DNA from: Trueperaceae bacterium
GTDB lineage: Bacteria; Deinococcota; Deinococci; Deinococcales; Trueperaceae
Assembly (NCBI GenBank): GCA_020354625.1
Contig: CP070651.1
Location: forward strand, 3,460,296 to 3,513,933
DNA: 53,638 nt
Direction of reading: 5' to 3'
Shown here: piece by piece, positions 17,622 through 27,930 of the stretch
Position numbering within the stretch: position 1 is the first letter of the stretch
Layout of the letters: each line of letters opens with the position of its first letter
Made by a program: the position numbers and the translations under genes
Notes under the pieces: model-generated
Databases searched by the model: none
The model's input: only the letters and a program-made list of their open reading frames with translations
What the model was told of the DNA's origin: nothing

Positions 17622-17724
17622 AAAACCGGCTTTCTGTGCACTTGTCGTGCTGACTGAACACCTCGGCTTAACCTCGCTCTACTCGGGTGATCCTGGCACC
17701 GCCAAGATCACCGAAAGGCGTTTT
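17622..17724 (+). repeat. Dispersed repeat family B, copy 2
   Basis: It begins AAAACCGGCTTTC and ends GAAAGGCGTTTT, and contains the hairpin GGTGATCCTGGC-ACC-GCCAAGATCACC (one mismatch). It aligns over its whole length with the copy at 13805, including CTCGCTCTACTCGGGTGATC. It ends 19 bp before the STAND start codon, so it may contribute to that gene's promoter. Confidence 0.75.
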
Positions 17725-17732
17725 GGGAGGTC

Positions 17733-17738
17733 TATAAT
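17733..17738 (+). promoter_or_regulatory. Perfect -10 element 5 bp before the STAND start codon
   Basis: TATAAT at 17733-17738 is followed by five bases and then ATG at 17744. Transcription from this element would start at or next to the A of the ATG, giving a leaderless mRNA, an arrangement reported as common in Deinococcus. The base stretch 17 bp upstream (ACCGAA, in the end of repeat B copy 2) is not a -35, so an activator would be needed. That fits the phased repeat array upstream. Confidence 0.5.
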
Positions 17739-17743
17739 GCACT

Positions 17744-20700
17744 ATGCGCCTCGTCACCCTGGGTGGGCTCGAGCTCGCGGGTTCGGACTTCCAACGGCCG
17801 AAGCCGCTGTTGCTGCTGGCCTATCTCATCTTGGAGGGATCCCAGGACCGGAGACATCTGGCCGAGCTCTTCTGGCCGGGTGCCGAGAACGCCTTGGGCA
17901 GCCTGGCCACCACCCTGACCCGTTTGCGGCAGGGTACGGACGGCAAGGTGATGGCAGATGAAAACCGGGCCTGGGCCGAGGTGCCGTGTGACGCCCTTGA
18001 ACTCCTCAGATTGCTGGAGGAGGGGCGGTTGGAAAAAGGGGTCGGTCTCTACTCGGGACGGTTCTTGGACGGATTTCACCTCAGGGATTTGGGGATAGAG
18101 CTCGAGGAGTGGATCTACCGGCGGCGCGAACAGCTGGCTGCGAGGGTAAGGGGAGCGCTATTGAGCCTGGGGGAAGAGGCGGCTGCCGAGGGGGATTTCA
18201 CGGCCGCTGCCAAACAGGCTGAAGCCGCCTACTTGCTGCCAGGAGCGCCGGAACCCGAGGCTGAGGACTTCGTCCGCCTGTTTCGTCTGCTTCGGGCCGG
18301 AGACAACCCCCACGCTGCCGAGGTAAAAAAGGAAGCCGAGTCTTTCGGGCTCGCACTCTCCCTGGAGCGTGACGCTTCGAGGGCGGAGCTGTCAGGAACG
18401 AGAGGTGAACGGCAGCTTCCAGAAAGGGATCCCTACAAAGGGCTGGCTTCCTTTCAAGAGGAAGACGCCGGGCTGTTCTTCGGTCGCGAAGCCGTGACCG
18501 CTGATCTCGTGCAGACGGTAAAGCGCCGGCCGGGTACGGTCGTAGTGGGCGTCAGCGGCAGTGGTAAGTCGTCGCTGGTGTTCGCCGGATTGGTGCCCGC
18601 CCTGCGAGCCGAAGAGACCTGGCTCATCGCCGACCTGCGCCCCGGCCGCGAGCCGTTCCGCGCGCTCGCCTCGGCCCTCATTACGGTGTTGGAACCCGCG
18701 CTCAGCAAGACCGATCAACTCACCGAGAGTCGGAAGTTGACCGAACGATTGCGCGAGGGCTCGCTGAGCCTGGCCGACGTCATCGGGCGGATCGTGCAAG
18801 AGCATCCCGCTCGGCGCTTCCTCCTCATCATCGATCAGCTCGAGGAGCTCTACAGCCTAGGCCGGCTCGAGACCGGCAGCGTGACGCCGGAGGCCGTGCT
18901 GGATCAACTCGTCGGCGTGCTGCGTTCGCTGGACGAAGCCGTTCACTTGGTGCTGACGGTGCGAGCCGACTTTCTGGCCTCGTTGCTGGCCTATGGGCCG
19001 ATGGTCGATGTGTTGCGCCAGAGCCAGTTCCTGCTCGGTTCTATGTCGGGTGGGGAGCTTCGCGACGCGATCGAGAAGCCCGCAGCTCTCTACGGGGTTA
19101 CTTTCGAGGACGGACTGTCCGACCGTATCCTCAGCGAGGTGGAGAGCCGGGAGGTTAGCCTGCCGCTCCTGGAGTTCACTCTCAGCCAGCTCTGGGAGCA
19201 GCGGCAGGGGAGAATGCTCACTCATCAGGCGTATGAAGCCCTTGGCGGAGTCGAACAGGCGCTGGCCAACCACGCGGAGAAGACCCTGTTGGGGTTGAGT
19301 GAGGCGGACCGGGTGGCAGCCCAGAAAGTATTTTTGCAGCTGGTGCAGCCCGGTGAAGGCCAGGAGGACAGCCGCAGAGTGACCACTCGCGGTGAGGTGG
19401 GAGAGCGTCACTGGCAGTTGGTGAGCTACCTGGCGGGCGCGCGTCTGGTGGTGACAGGACGAGATGAGGATGGCGAGCAGGTCGCTGAAGTGATCCACGA
19501 GGCCCTCATCCGCCGCTGGCATACCTTGCGCGGTTGGTTGGACGAGCACCGGGCCTTCCGCATCTGGCAAGAACGGTTGCGTCAAGAGGTCAAGCTGTGG
19601 CAGGCGAGCGCCAAGGATGAGGGGGCGCTCCTGCACGGTTTCCATTTGGAGGAGGCCAGGCAGAACCTGGAGGAGTACCGGGAGCAGTTGGGCTCAGATG
19701 AACTCGACTTCATCGATTCCAGCCTGGCGCTGGAAGAACGACGCCACGCCGAGGAGCGCCAGCGCCAAGAGGAGCGGGAGCAGGCTCGCCATGAGCAGGA
19801 CCGCCTTCAACGGCTCAACCTCCAGCGGTTGAGAGGCTTCCTGGCCGTGATGGTGGTGCTCAGTTTTCTGGCCGGTTGGCAGTGGTGGGTGGCCGGTAGG
19901 GAGAGGGACCGTGCCTTTAAGGCCGAAGCCGATGCGCTGGCAGCCCAGGAGCTTGCCGAGGTGCAACGCGATCTGGCGACCCAGCAAGGAGAGCTGGCCC
20001 TGATGCGGCAGCTCGGTGCCGAAGCTCTGGTGGCGACACAGCTGCCCGGGCCGAACACCGGTTACTTCGACCGGGCGGTGTTGCTCGCTGCCCACGCCGT
20101 ACGGTTGAGAGAAACCACCGAGAGCACCGGTAATCTGCTGAGGGTATTGCAAAATAAGCCGCCGGTGAGGGTTCTGCACGGTCACGGTAACAGCGTGGAA
20201 GATCTTGTGTTTAGCTCCGACGGCAGGAGACTGGTGAGTGGTGGTCGAGATCGCACGATCAGGGTGTGGGACGTTGCCAGCGGCACGTTGCTCGACGCTT
20301 CGTTGGAACTGGAAGAGATCGTGTATGACTTTGCCATTAGTCCAGATGATCGGTTTTTGGCCTTCGCTACTGTCGATAGCCACGTCTTGCTGTGGAACCT
20401 GGCTGATGGAAAGGTTGTTAGGAGAGTACGTTTTGGAGCAGACTTCTATAACTTTGATGAGCTTTATCGCTCGCGGAGTCGCAGCATCGCCTTTCATCCC
20501 GACGGTAGCATCCTGGCCATTAGGTCCACGAGCTCGACGATCGTCCTATTGGATGTAGACTCCGGCGAGGTGATCGGTGAGATCTCGGGAGGACACGATG
20601 GCGTGATCATCGATATGGCCTTCAGCCCCGACGGTCACCTCCTGGCGAGCGGAGGGGCAGATGGGAGAGTCCTGCTTTGGGACGTCGATGCCCAGAAGTT

Positions 20701-22093
20701 GGTAGCTGAACTCCCTGACAACCACCGGGCTTCTGTGCTGAGCATCGCCTTCAGCCCCGACGGCCGGCTGTTGGCGACGGGTAGCTGGGACCAGACCGTC
20801 CGCCTCTGGGATGTAGCGAACCTGAAGCCCTTGGGCGAGCCGCTAGTAGGCCATCGTGCCAGGGTGTGGGGTGTGGTGTTCAGCCCCGACAGTCGCTTCG
20901 TGGCCAGTGGAGGAGATGCCGGTTCCACACTATTGTGGGATGTAGCTGGCCAGAAATTGTTGAACAGGATCGGCAAAATCGATCTTCCCATTTATACCGT
21001 AGCTTTTAGTCCGGACGGACGCACCGTCGCGACGGCAGGTCAAGGTTCGGAGATCGGGTTGTGGGACGTCGAAACGCTTTTGAACGAGACACTTACTGGT
21101 CACGGGAACTGGGTCTGGTCGGTCGCATACAGCCCCGATGGACGTGTCCTAGCCAGCGCTGGAGAGGACGGTACCGTCTTTTTATGGGATGCCTCAAGCG
21201 GCGCGCTGCTCGGCCGGCTGGTTCAAGGAAGGAGCCGAGCGCCGCTGAGCCTCGCCTTCAGCCCCGACGGCGAGGTGTTGGCGGTGGGGAGGCGTGACGA
21301 CAGCATCGCACTCTGGGATGTAACCAGGCGTGAGCCCGTGGGAGAACCGCTGACGGGCCATGAACGCGATGTCCTGAGCGTTGCCTTCAGCCGTGACGGC
21401 CAGGTGCTGGCGAGCGGCAGTGCCGACGGCACGATCAGGCTTTGGGATGTTCACAATGGGAGTCTGCTTGGAGAGCCGCTCCAAAGCGGCGACCAGGTGA
21501 GGAGCGTCGCCTTCCGTCCTGACGGTGCGGTGCTCGCTGCCGGTGACGGTCGAGGGGCGATCAGCTTGTGGGATGTGGCCGGGCGGATACCCCTGGGCGA
21601 ACCGCTTCAGGCGCACGATGCACCGGTGGGGAGCGTCGCCTTCAGTCCCGACGGTACCGTGCTGGCCAGCGGCGGTTGGGATCAGACTGTGAGGTTGTGG
21701 GATCTGGCGAGCCGGGTACCCCTCGGAGAGCCGTTGCAAGGACATACCGGCAGGGTGTGGAGCGTGGCCTTCGATCCCGTGGGCAGGTATCTGGCCAGCG
21801 CCGGTGACGACAACACTGCGATCCTCTGGGATGTCGTCAGCAGAGCCCCGATGGGAGATCCGTTCAAAGGACATGATGACTGGGTGTTGAGTGCCGCTTT
21901 CAGCCCCGATGGGAACACGCTGGCCACTTCGAGCCGCGATCGTTCGGTGAGGCTCTGGGATGTAAACCCTCAGTCTTGGCTCGAGAAAGCCTGCAGCTAT
22001 GCAGGCCGTAACCTGACCCAAGAGGAGTGGCAGCGTTACCTGGGAGAGAGACCTTACCGGCGTACCTGTCCAGATTATCCGGACGGACCTTGA
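17744..22093 (+). CDS. SARP-like / STAND NTPase / TM / 14-blade WD40 regulator
   Basis: A 1449-residue multidomain signalling protein. Residues 1-215 resemble SARP/BTAD activators: a winged-helix part (LLLLAYLILEG, RRHLAELFWPGAENA, LATTLTRLRQG) followed by an all-helical domain. An nSTAND1-type NTPase follows (about 225-640) with PYKGLASFQEEDAGLFFGR, Walker A GVSGSGKSS (about 270) and Walker B LLIIDQLEEL (about 360). A charged coiled-coil leads to one membrane helix (about 698-718). Residues 808-1410 are fourteen WD40 repeats, enough for two seven-bladed propellers. The tail has the motif AGRNLTQEEWQRYLGE usual behind such repeats. The expected model is ligand binding by WD40, NTP-driven oligomerisation and gene activation; some STAND proteins are antiphage sensors. 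The ATG follows TATAAT closely. Confidence 0.88.
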   Translation: MRLVTLGGLELAGSDFQRPKPLLLLAYLILEGSQDRRHLAELFWPGAENALGSLATTLTRLRQGTDGKVMADENRAWAEVPCDALELLRLLEEGRLEKGVGLYSGRFLDGFHLRDLGIELEEWIYRRREQLAARVRGALLSLGEEAAAEGDFTAAAKQAEAAYLLPGAPEPEAEDFVRLFRLLRAGDNPHAAEVKKEAESFGLALSLERDASRAELSGTRGERQLPERDPYKGLASFQEEDAGLFFGREAVTADLVQTVKRRPGTVVVGVSGSGKSSLVFAGLVPALRAEETWLIADLRPGREPFRALASALITVLEPALSKTDQLTESRKLTERLREGSLSLADVIGRIVQEHPARRFLLIIDQLEELYSLGRLETGSVTPEAVLDQLVGVLRSLDEAVHLVLTVRADFLASLLAYGPMVDVLRQSQFLLGSMSGGELRDAIEKPAALYGVTFEDGLSDRILSEVESREVSLPLLEFTLSQLWEQRQGRMLTHQAYEALGGVEQALANHAEKTLLGLSEADRVAAQKVFLQLVQPGEGQEDSRRVTTRGEVGERHWQLVSYLAGARLVVTGRDEDGEQVAEVIHEALIRRWHTLRGWLDEHRAFRIWQERLRQEVKLWQASAKDEGALLHGFHLEEARQNLEEYREQLGSDELDFIDSSLALEERRHAEERQRQEEREQARHEQDRLQRLNLQRLRGFLAVMVVLSFLAGWQWWVAGRERDRAFKAEADALAAQELAEVQRDLATQQGELALMRQLGAEALVATQLPGPNTGYFDRAVLLAAHAVRLRETTESTGNLLRVLQNKPPVRVLHGHGNSVEDLVFSSDGRRLVSGGRDRTIRVWDVASGTLLDASLELEEIVYDFAISPDDRFLAFATVDSHVLLWNLADGKVVRRVRFGADFYNFDELYRSRSRSIAFHPDGSILAIRSTSSTIVLLDVDSGEVIGEISGGHDGVIIDMAFSPDGHLLASGGADGRVLLWDVDAQKLVAELPDNHRASVLSIAFSPDGRLLATGSWDQTVRLWDVANLKPLGEPLVGHRARVWGVVFSPDSRFVASGGDAGSTLLWDVAGQKLLNRIGKIDLPIYTVAFSPDGRTVATAGQGSEIGLWDVETLLNETLTGHGNWVWSVAYSPDGRVLASAGEDGTVFLWDASSGALLGRLVQGRSRAPLSLAFSPDGEVLAVGRRDDSIALWDVTRREPVGEPLTGHERDVLSVAFSRDGQVLASGSADGTIRLWDVHNGSLLGEPLQSGDQVRSVAFRPDGAVLAAGDGRGAISLWDVAGRIPLGEPLQAHDAPVGSVAFSPDGTVLASGGWDQTVRLWDLASRVPLGEPLQGHTGRVWSVAFDPVGRYLASAGDDNTAILWDVVSRAPMGDPFKGHDDWVLSAAFSPDGNTLATSSRDRSVRLWDVNPQSWLEKACSYAGRNLTQEEWQRYLGERPYRRTCPDYPDGP

Positions 22094-22174
22094 CAGGTTC
22101 CCCTGGTCGCTGAGAAAACTCATGCGTTTCACATCGTGTCGTCATTTATACCGACTTCGTGCCGCTTCACCCCG

Positions 22175-23041
22175 ATGCTGGATGCTGAGATGATCGATGC
22201 CCACATCCACGTAGAAAACCCTCATCTCCCGGGCTCGAAACCTTTTCCTGACTACCTGAACGAGCCGGCGCACGTGGCCGAACGGTTGCGTTGCGAGTTG
22301 CGGTCGGTCGGCATCGACCAGGCGCTGGCGATCGGCAGCTTGGACACCACCGATGAAGATCCCCTCGGGACGGACTTCACCCTGGAGGTTGCCGAGCAGG
22401 TGCCCGGCCTCTTCGCCATCGGCGTAGCCGATCCGAGACGCAGCGACAAAGAGCACCTAGAGCGTGTCGAGGCGCAACTTCAGAGCGGCCGGGTGAGGGC
22501 GCTCAAAGGCTACCTGGGCTATCTCTACTACGGTCCCGATCATCCCGGCTACCGGTCGTACTACCGGTTGGCGGCCGAAACCGGAATCCCCTTTATCTTC
22601 CACACGGGTGATAACTACTCCACCAAGGCCAAGGTGAAGTACGCCCACCCTCTTCTGATCGATGAGGTGGCGGTCGACCACCCGGAGACGAACTTCGTCA
22701 TCGCCCACTTCGGCTGTCCCTGGTTTCTCGACGCAGCCGAAGTGATCTACAAGAACGACAACGTGTGGGCCGATCTGTCCGGTCTGTTGGTGGGAGATGA
22801 AAGCTACTTCCGTGAACAGCAGCGCCGAGGCCAGATGAGAGCGGTGGCCGAGCGCGTGGCCGAGGCCATGGACTACACCGAGCGTCCCGACCGCTTCATC
22901 TACGGCAGCGACTGGCCCCTCGCTCCCATGCGGCCCTACCTCTTTTTCGCCAACTGCGTGGTGGCTGAGGACGATCAGCAGGCGGTCTTTGAGGGGAATG
23001 CTCGGAAGCTCTTTGGACTTCAAGAAGGTGATGAGTCATGA
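22175..23041 (+). CDS. Amidohydrolase-related (PF04909-type) metal-dependent hydrolase
   Basis: TIM-barrel hydrolase of the amidohydrolase 2 group; the substrate cannot be told. The N-terminal metal motif HIH is in MIDAHIHVEN, a His lies in IFHTGDNYS, another in VIAHFGCPW, and the catalytic Asp is in IYGSDWPL near the end. The length, 288 residues, is normal. The start is not certain: ATG 22175 is chosen, while GTG 22136 and ATG 22190 are also in frame, none with a strong ribosome-binding site. A TTGACA word overlaps the stop of the STAND gene. The last codons and the stop (GDES-stop) lie inside a family A repeat. Confidence 0.85.
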   Translation: MLDAEMIDAHIHVENPHLPGSKPFPDYLNEPAHVAERLRCELRSVGIDQALAIGSLDTTDEDPLGTDFTLEVAEQVPGLFAIGVADPRRSDKEHLERVEAQLQSGRVRALKGYLGYLYYGPDHPGYRSYYRLAAETGIPFIFHTGDNYSTKAKVKYAHPLLIDEVAVDHPETNFVIAHFGCPWFLDAAEVIYKNDNVWADLSGLLVGDESYFREQQRRGQMRAVAERVAEAMDYTERPDRFIYGSDWPLAPMRPYLFFANCVVAEDDQQAVFEGNARKLFGLQEGDES

Positions 23042-23124
23042 GTCATGAGTTGGTGACGGGCAAACGGTTTGGCTCGACCGTAGCCTTCGCAGCACCCATC
23101 ACCCATTACTCATAACTCATTACC
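23028..23124. repeat. Dispersed repeat family A, copy 2
   Basis: The left arm GGTGATGAGTCATGAGTCATGAGTTGGTGACGGG (in two overlapping words) contains the stop codon of the amidohydrolase gene. The core runs through GGTTTGGCTCGACCG to CTTCGCAGCACCC. The right arm reads CATCACCCATTACTCATAACTCATTACC. Arms and core match the copies at 5308 and 33787. Confidence 0.75.
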
Positions 23125-23143
23125 AAGGAAGATGACCGCCGCC

Positions 23144-23248
23144 TAATCTGTCTTGTCGGTAATCTTGGCAGCGCCGAGATTACCCGAATAGAGTGAGATA
23201 AGGCAGAGACCTTCAGTCACCGCGACGACTGTACTGAAAGCCGGTCTA
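23144..23248 (-). repeat. Dispersed repeat family B, copy 3 (reversed)
   Basis: The reverse complement of the copies at 13805 and 17622. The hairpin is GGTAATCTTGGC-AGC-GCCGAGATTACC. Compared with copy 1, the fourth base pair of the stem has changed on both sides (G-C to A-T), so pairing is kept; one G-T wobble remains. This end (GAAAGCCGGTCTA) stops 18 bp before the start codon of the HAD gene, as copy 2 stops 19 bp before the STAND gene. Confidence 0.7.
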
Positions 23249-23266
23249 GGTGGTAAAAATGCTTGC

Positions 23267-23950
23267 ATGACCGGTATCGGAAAAGACCACCACGCCGTCA
23301 TCTTCGATTTCGACGGGCTCATGCTCGACACGGAGCCCGTGTACAAGCTGGCTTGGCAACACGCTTGCTCAGAGCAGGGGTATCTCCTCAGCGATGAACG
23401 CTACGCCCCGCTGATCGGCGTCCCTACGGCCGATGCCGAGGTGGAGCTGGCTCGCGAGTTCGGAGCCGGCTTTTCGGTGGAACGGTTTGCGGAAAAGTGG
23501 CCGGTCTTGTGGCGTGAGCACATCGCCGAAAAGGGCCTTGAACGGAAACCCGGGCTCGGGGAGGTGCTGGACCTGCTCGCTGCGAGCGCAATTCCCTGGG
23601 GCATCGCTACCTCCAGCGTTCGCGAGGACGTCTCCTTCTGCCTCGAGGTCACCGGGCTCGCCGGCAAGGCTCAGGCGATCGTGACCGTGGATGAAGTTGC
23701 GCGCGGCAAGCCGGCACCGGATATCTACCTGGAAGCCGCTGAGCGCCTGGCCGTCGACCCGGTCGCCTGCGTTGCGCTCGAGGACTCGAACGCCGGCGCC
23801 CGGGCGGCGCTATCCGCCGGCATGACCACCATCGTCGTTCCCGACCTGGTTGCCCCCGAAGCGGAGGTGGCTGCTTCGGTCCATGCGGTGGTTCCCAGCT
23901 TGCACGAAGCTGAAAGCCTGTTGAAGAGGCTGCTACGTGGTAACGGGTGA
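23267..23950 (+). CDS. HAD-superfamily (subfamily IA) phosphatase / phosphomutase-like
   Basis: Cytoplasmic Mg-dependent phosphatase of the beta-phosphoglucomutase-like group; the substrate is unknown. Motif I is DFDGLMLDTEP (nucleophile D in FDFDG), motif II is IATSS, motif III is the Lys in RGKPAPDIY, and motif IV is ALEDSNAGARAA. The helical cap lies between motifs I and II. At 227 residues it is typical. The ATG has no Shine-Dalgarno site; an AT-rich GGTAAAAAT lies just upstream, immediately after the end of repeat B copy 3. The final codons and stop (RGNG-stop) are part of repeat family A. Confidence 0.9.
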   Translation: MTGIGKDHHAVIFDFDGLMLDTEPVYKLAWQHACSEQGYLLSDERYAPLIGVPTADAEVELAREFGAGFSVERFAEKWPVLWREHIAEKGLERKPGLGEVLDLLAASAIPWGIATSSVREDVSFCLEVTGLAGKAQAIVTVDEVARGKPAPDIYLEAAERLAVDPVACVALEDSNAGARAALSAGMTTIVVPDLVAPEAEVAASVHAVVPSLHEAESLLKRLLRGNG

Positions 23951-24126
23951 TGGGTGATGAGTGATGAGTAATGGGTGTTGCGAAATTCGTAGCTGAACCC
24001 GTCTACCCTGACGGTTGCGTCTTAGGAGAAAACGAGCTTTAGTCTAGTCATTCTTTTTGCATTGGCCCCACGCATTACCCATCACCCATTTCTCATTACC
24101 TGTTTCGTTGCTCTACTCATTACTGC

Positions 24127-24141
<15 letters not shown>
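23941..24141. repeat. Dispersed repeat family A, copy 3 (largest)
   Basis: The left part (TAACGGGTGATGGGTGATGAG, then TGATGAGTAATGGGTGTTGCGAA) includes the HAD stop codon. The right part (GCATTACCCATCACCCATTTC onward, then CTCATTACTGCTTACCCATCACCC) includes the glnS stop codon on the other strand. The 3' ends of two convergent genes are therefore both formed by this element. The inner edge GTTGCGAA is the inverse of the TTCGCAGCACCC edge in other copies. Confidence 0.7.
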
Positions 24142-26460
<2,319 letters not shown>

Positions 26461-26622
26461 GGCTACTCCTTAACACTACAGCGATGATAGCGTGTTGGGA
26501 CGATTGACGAGCGAGATTCGCAAACGCGCCTTATGGCCGCCTGCCACAGGGTGTAACAGAGCCCGTGATGGAAGGTCGTTGTGGTACAGTCGAATCGCAA
26601 GATTCGGCTATGGCTGAGGAAA

Positions 26623-27642
26623 ATGTCTGAGATCCAACCCGGCGAAACGCACCTCGAGATCCTCGAGCAGGGTGTCGACGCTTGGAACCGGTGGCGTATT
26701 GAGAACCCCGCTGTGAAGCCGCAGTTGCCCGGAGCCGACCTGTCTGATCTCGATCTGAGCGGTGTCAATCTCGGCGAGGCCGATCTTTCGGGCGCCGAGT
26801 GTTTCAACACCGACTTCAGTAAAGCCAACCTCAAGATGGCGGTTTTGAAGGGGGGGGATTTTGCCGGCGCGCGTTTCGCCGAGGCCGAGCTCTATAAAGC
26901 CGACCTCTCCCAAGCGTTTTTTACCGGGGTCGATTTCTCCCAGGCGTACCTGGCTGAGGCGCATTTGCACGAGGCCAATTTGCGTGGATCGAGCTTGAAG
27001 CAATCGAACCTGAACGAGGCCGATCTCACGGGAGCCAATTTGAGCGAGGCCGATCTCAGCGGGGCCGTTCTGACCAGCGCGAACATCACCGACACTAACT
27101 TCTGCTTCGCCAACTTCGATGCAGCCAACCTGATCGGGATGCGCTACGGTTCCTACCACTCCATGATGGGCCACTACCACGGCGTTCGCGGGCTCGACTC
27201 CTGTTTTGGTAACGCGCTCTTCGTACGTGACGCGCAAGACCAGGACTACCTGGATACCCTCAAGCACAACATCGACCACACGGTGGACCCGCGGGCGCGC
27301 AAGTTCAGGCGCTTCTGGTTTCGAGCCTGGTCGCTGATCGACTACGGCCGGAGCCTCGCCAAGCCGGCGGTCTATGCTTTGGTGCTGGCCGGGGTTTTCG
27401 GGACGATCTACTGGCTCGATATGGTCCTCGGTTGGGGGTTGATGGACTACTCGGGGACTGCCGAGAGCTGGCTGACCCCTTTTTACTATTCGATCGTCAC
27501 CTACACCACGCTCGGCTTCGGCGACATCACCCCCAAACACTGGTTGGGCGAGGTCATCGTGGTGATCGAGGTAATTCTCGGCTACACCACCTTGGGGTTG
27601 CTCCTCTCTATCTTGGCCAACATGGTGGCTAGGCGGAGTTGA
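26623..27642 (+). CDS. Pentapeptide-repeat two-TM potassium channel
   Basis: A fusion of a pentapeptide-repeat domain to a minimal ion channel, 339 residues. Residues about 30-170 are A(D/N)LxX repeats (ADLSDLDLSGVNLGEADL and later runs), which fold into a right-handed square helix. The C-terminal third has TM1 (VYALVLAGVFGTIYWL), a pore loop, the selectivity filter T296-L-G-F-G-D301, and TM2 (VIVVIEVILGYTTLGLLLSIL). The filter is the K+-type GFG variant. The repeat domain is on the cytoplasmic N-terminal side. ATG 26623 has GAGGA just upstream; GTG 26581 is an alternative. It stands next to the stressosome genes, 288 bp upstream of them. Confidence 0.85.
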   Translation: MSEIQPGETHLEILEQGVDAWNRWRIENPAVKPQLPGADLSDLDLSGVNLGEADLSGAECFNTDFSKANLKMAVLKGGDFAGARFAEAELYKADLSQAFFTGVDFSQAYLAEAHLHEANLRGSSLKQSNLNEADLTGANLSEADLSGAVLTSANITDTNFCFANFDAANLIGMRYGSYHSMMGHYHGVRGLDSCFGNALFVRDAQDQDYLDTLKHNIDHTVDPRARKFRRFWFRAWSLIDYGRSLAKPAVYALVLAGVFGTIYWLDMVLGWGLMDYSGTAESWLTPFYYSIVTYTTLGFGDITPKHWLGEVIVVIEVILGYTTLGLLLSILANMVARRS

Positions 27643-27930
27643 TCGGACCAGGTGGTCCCAAACCAGAGGACTTATGCGGGTACGGGGGTCGAGTTGTGGG
27701 TCGGCTTGGCGGTGAGTATGAGGGATGTGTTATGAAGGGGGGAAGTGAGGAGTGGTGGGAATGGTGCCGGAAGGTCCTTTAATGGTTCTCCAAGTACCCT
27801 CAACCGGGCTGTGTTGGATGGGTGTTGCTGACGATCGCCAGCTGGCGGGTGTATTCCGGGCTATCCGGGCAGATCGAGGGGGGCTACGGAAGAATCGAGG
27901 CCGCACCTCCTTGCCAAGAGCGGGACAATC

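Noticed and set aside
17100-17657. 185-codon plus-strand frame opposite the CGYFC gene
   Set aside because: It is the antisense of the CGYFC repeats and runs through the phased repeat array and into a family B element. The minus-strand frame has a signal peptide and start signals.
20160-21970. Tandem DNA repeats of about 130 bp as a satellite or CRISPR-like array
   Set aside because: The periodicity is explained by the WD40 repeats of the STAND protein; the frame is open throughout and substitutions follow codon positions.
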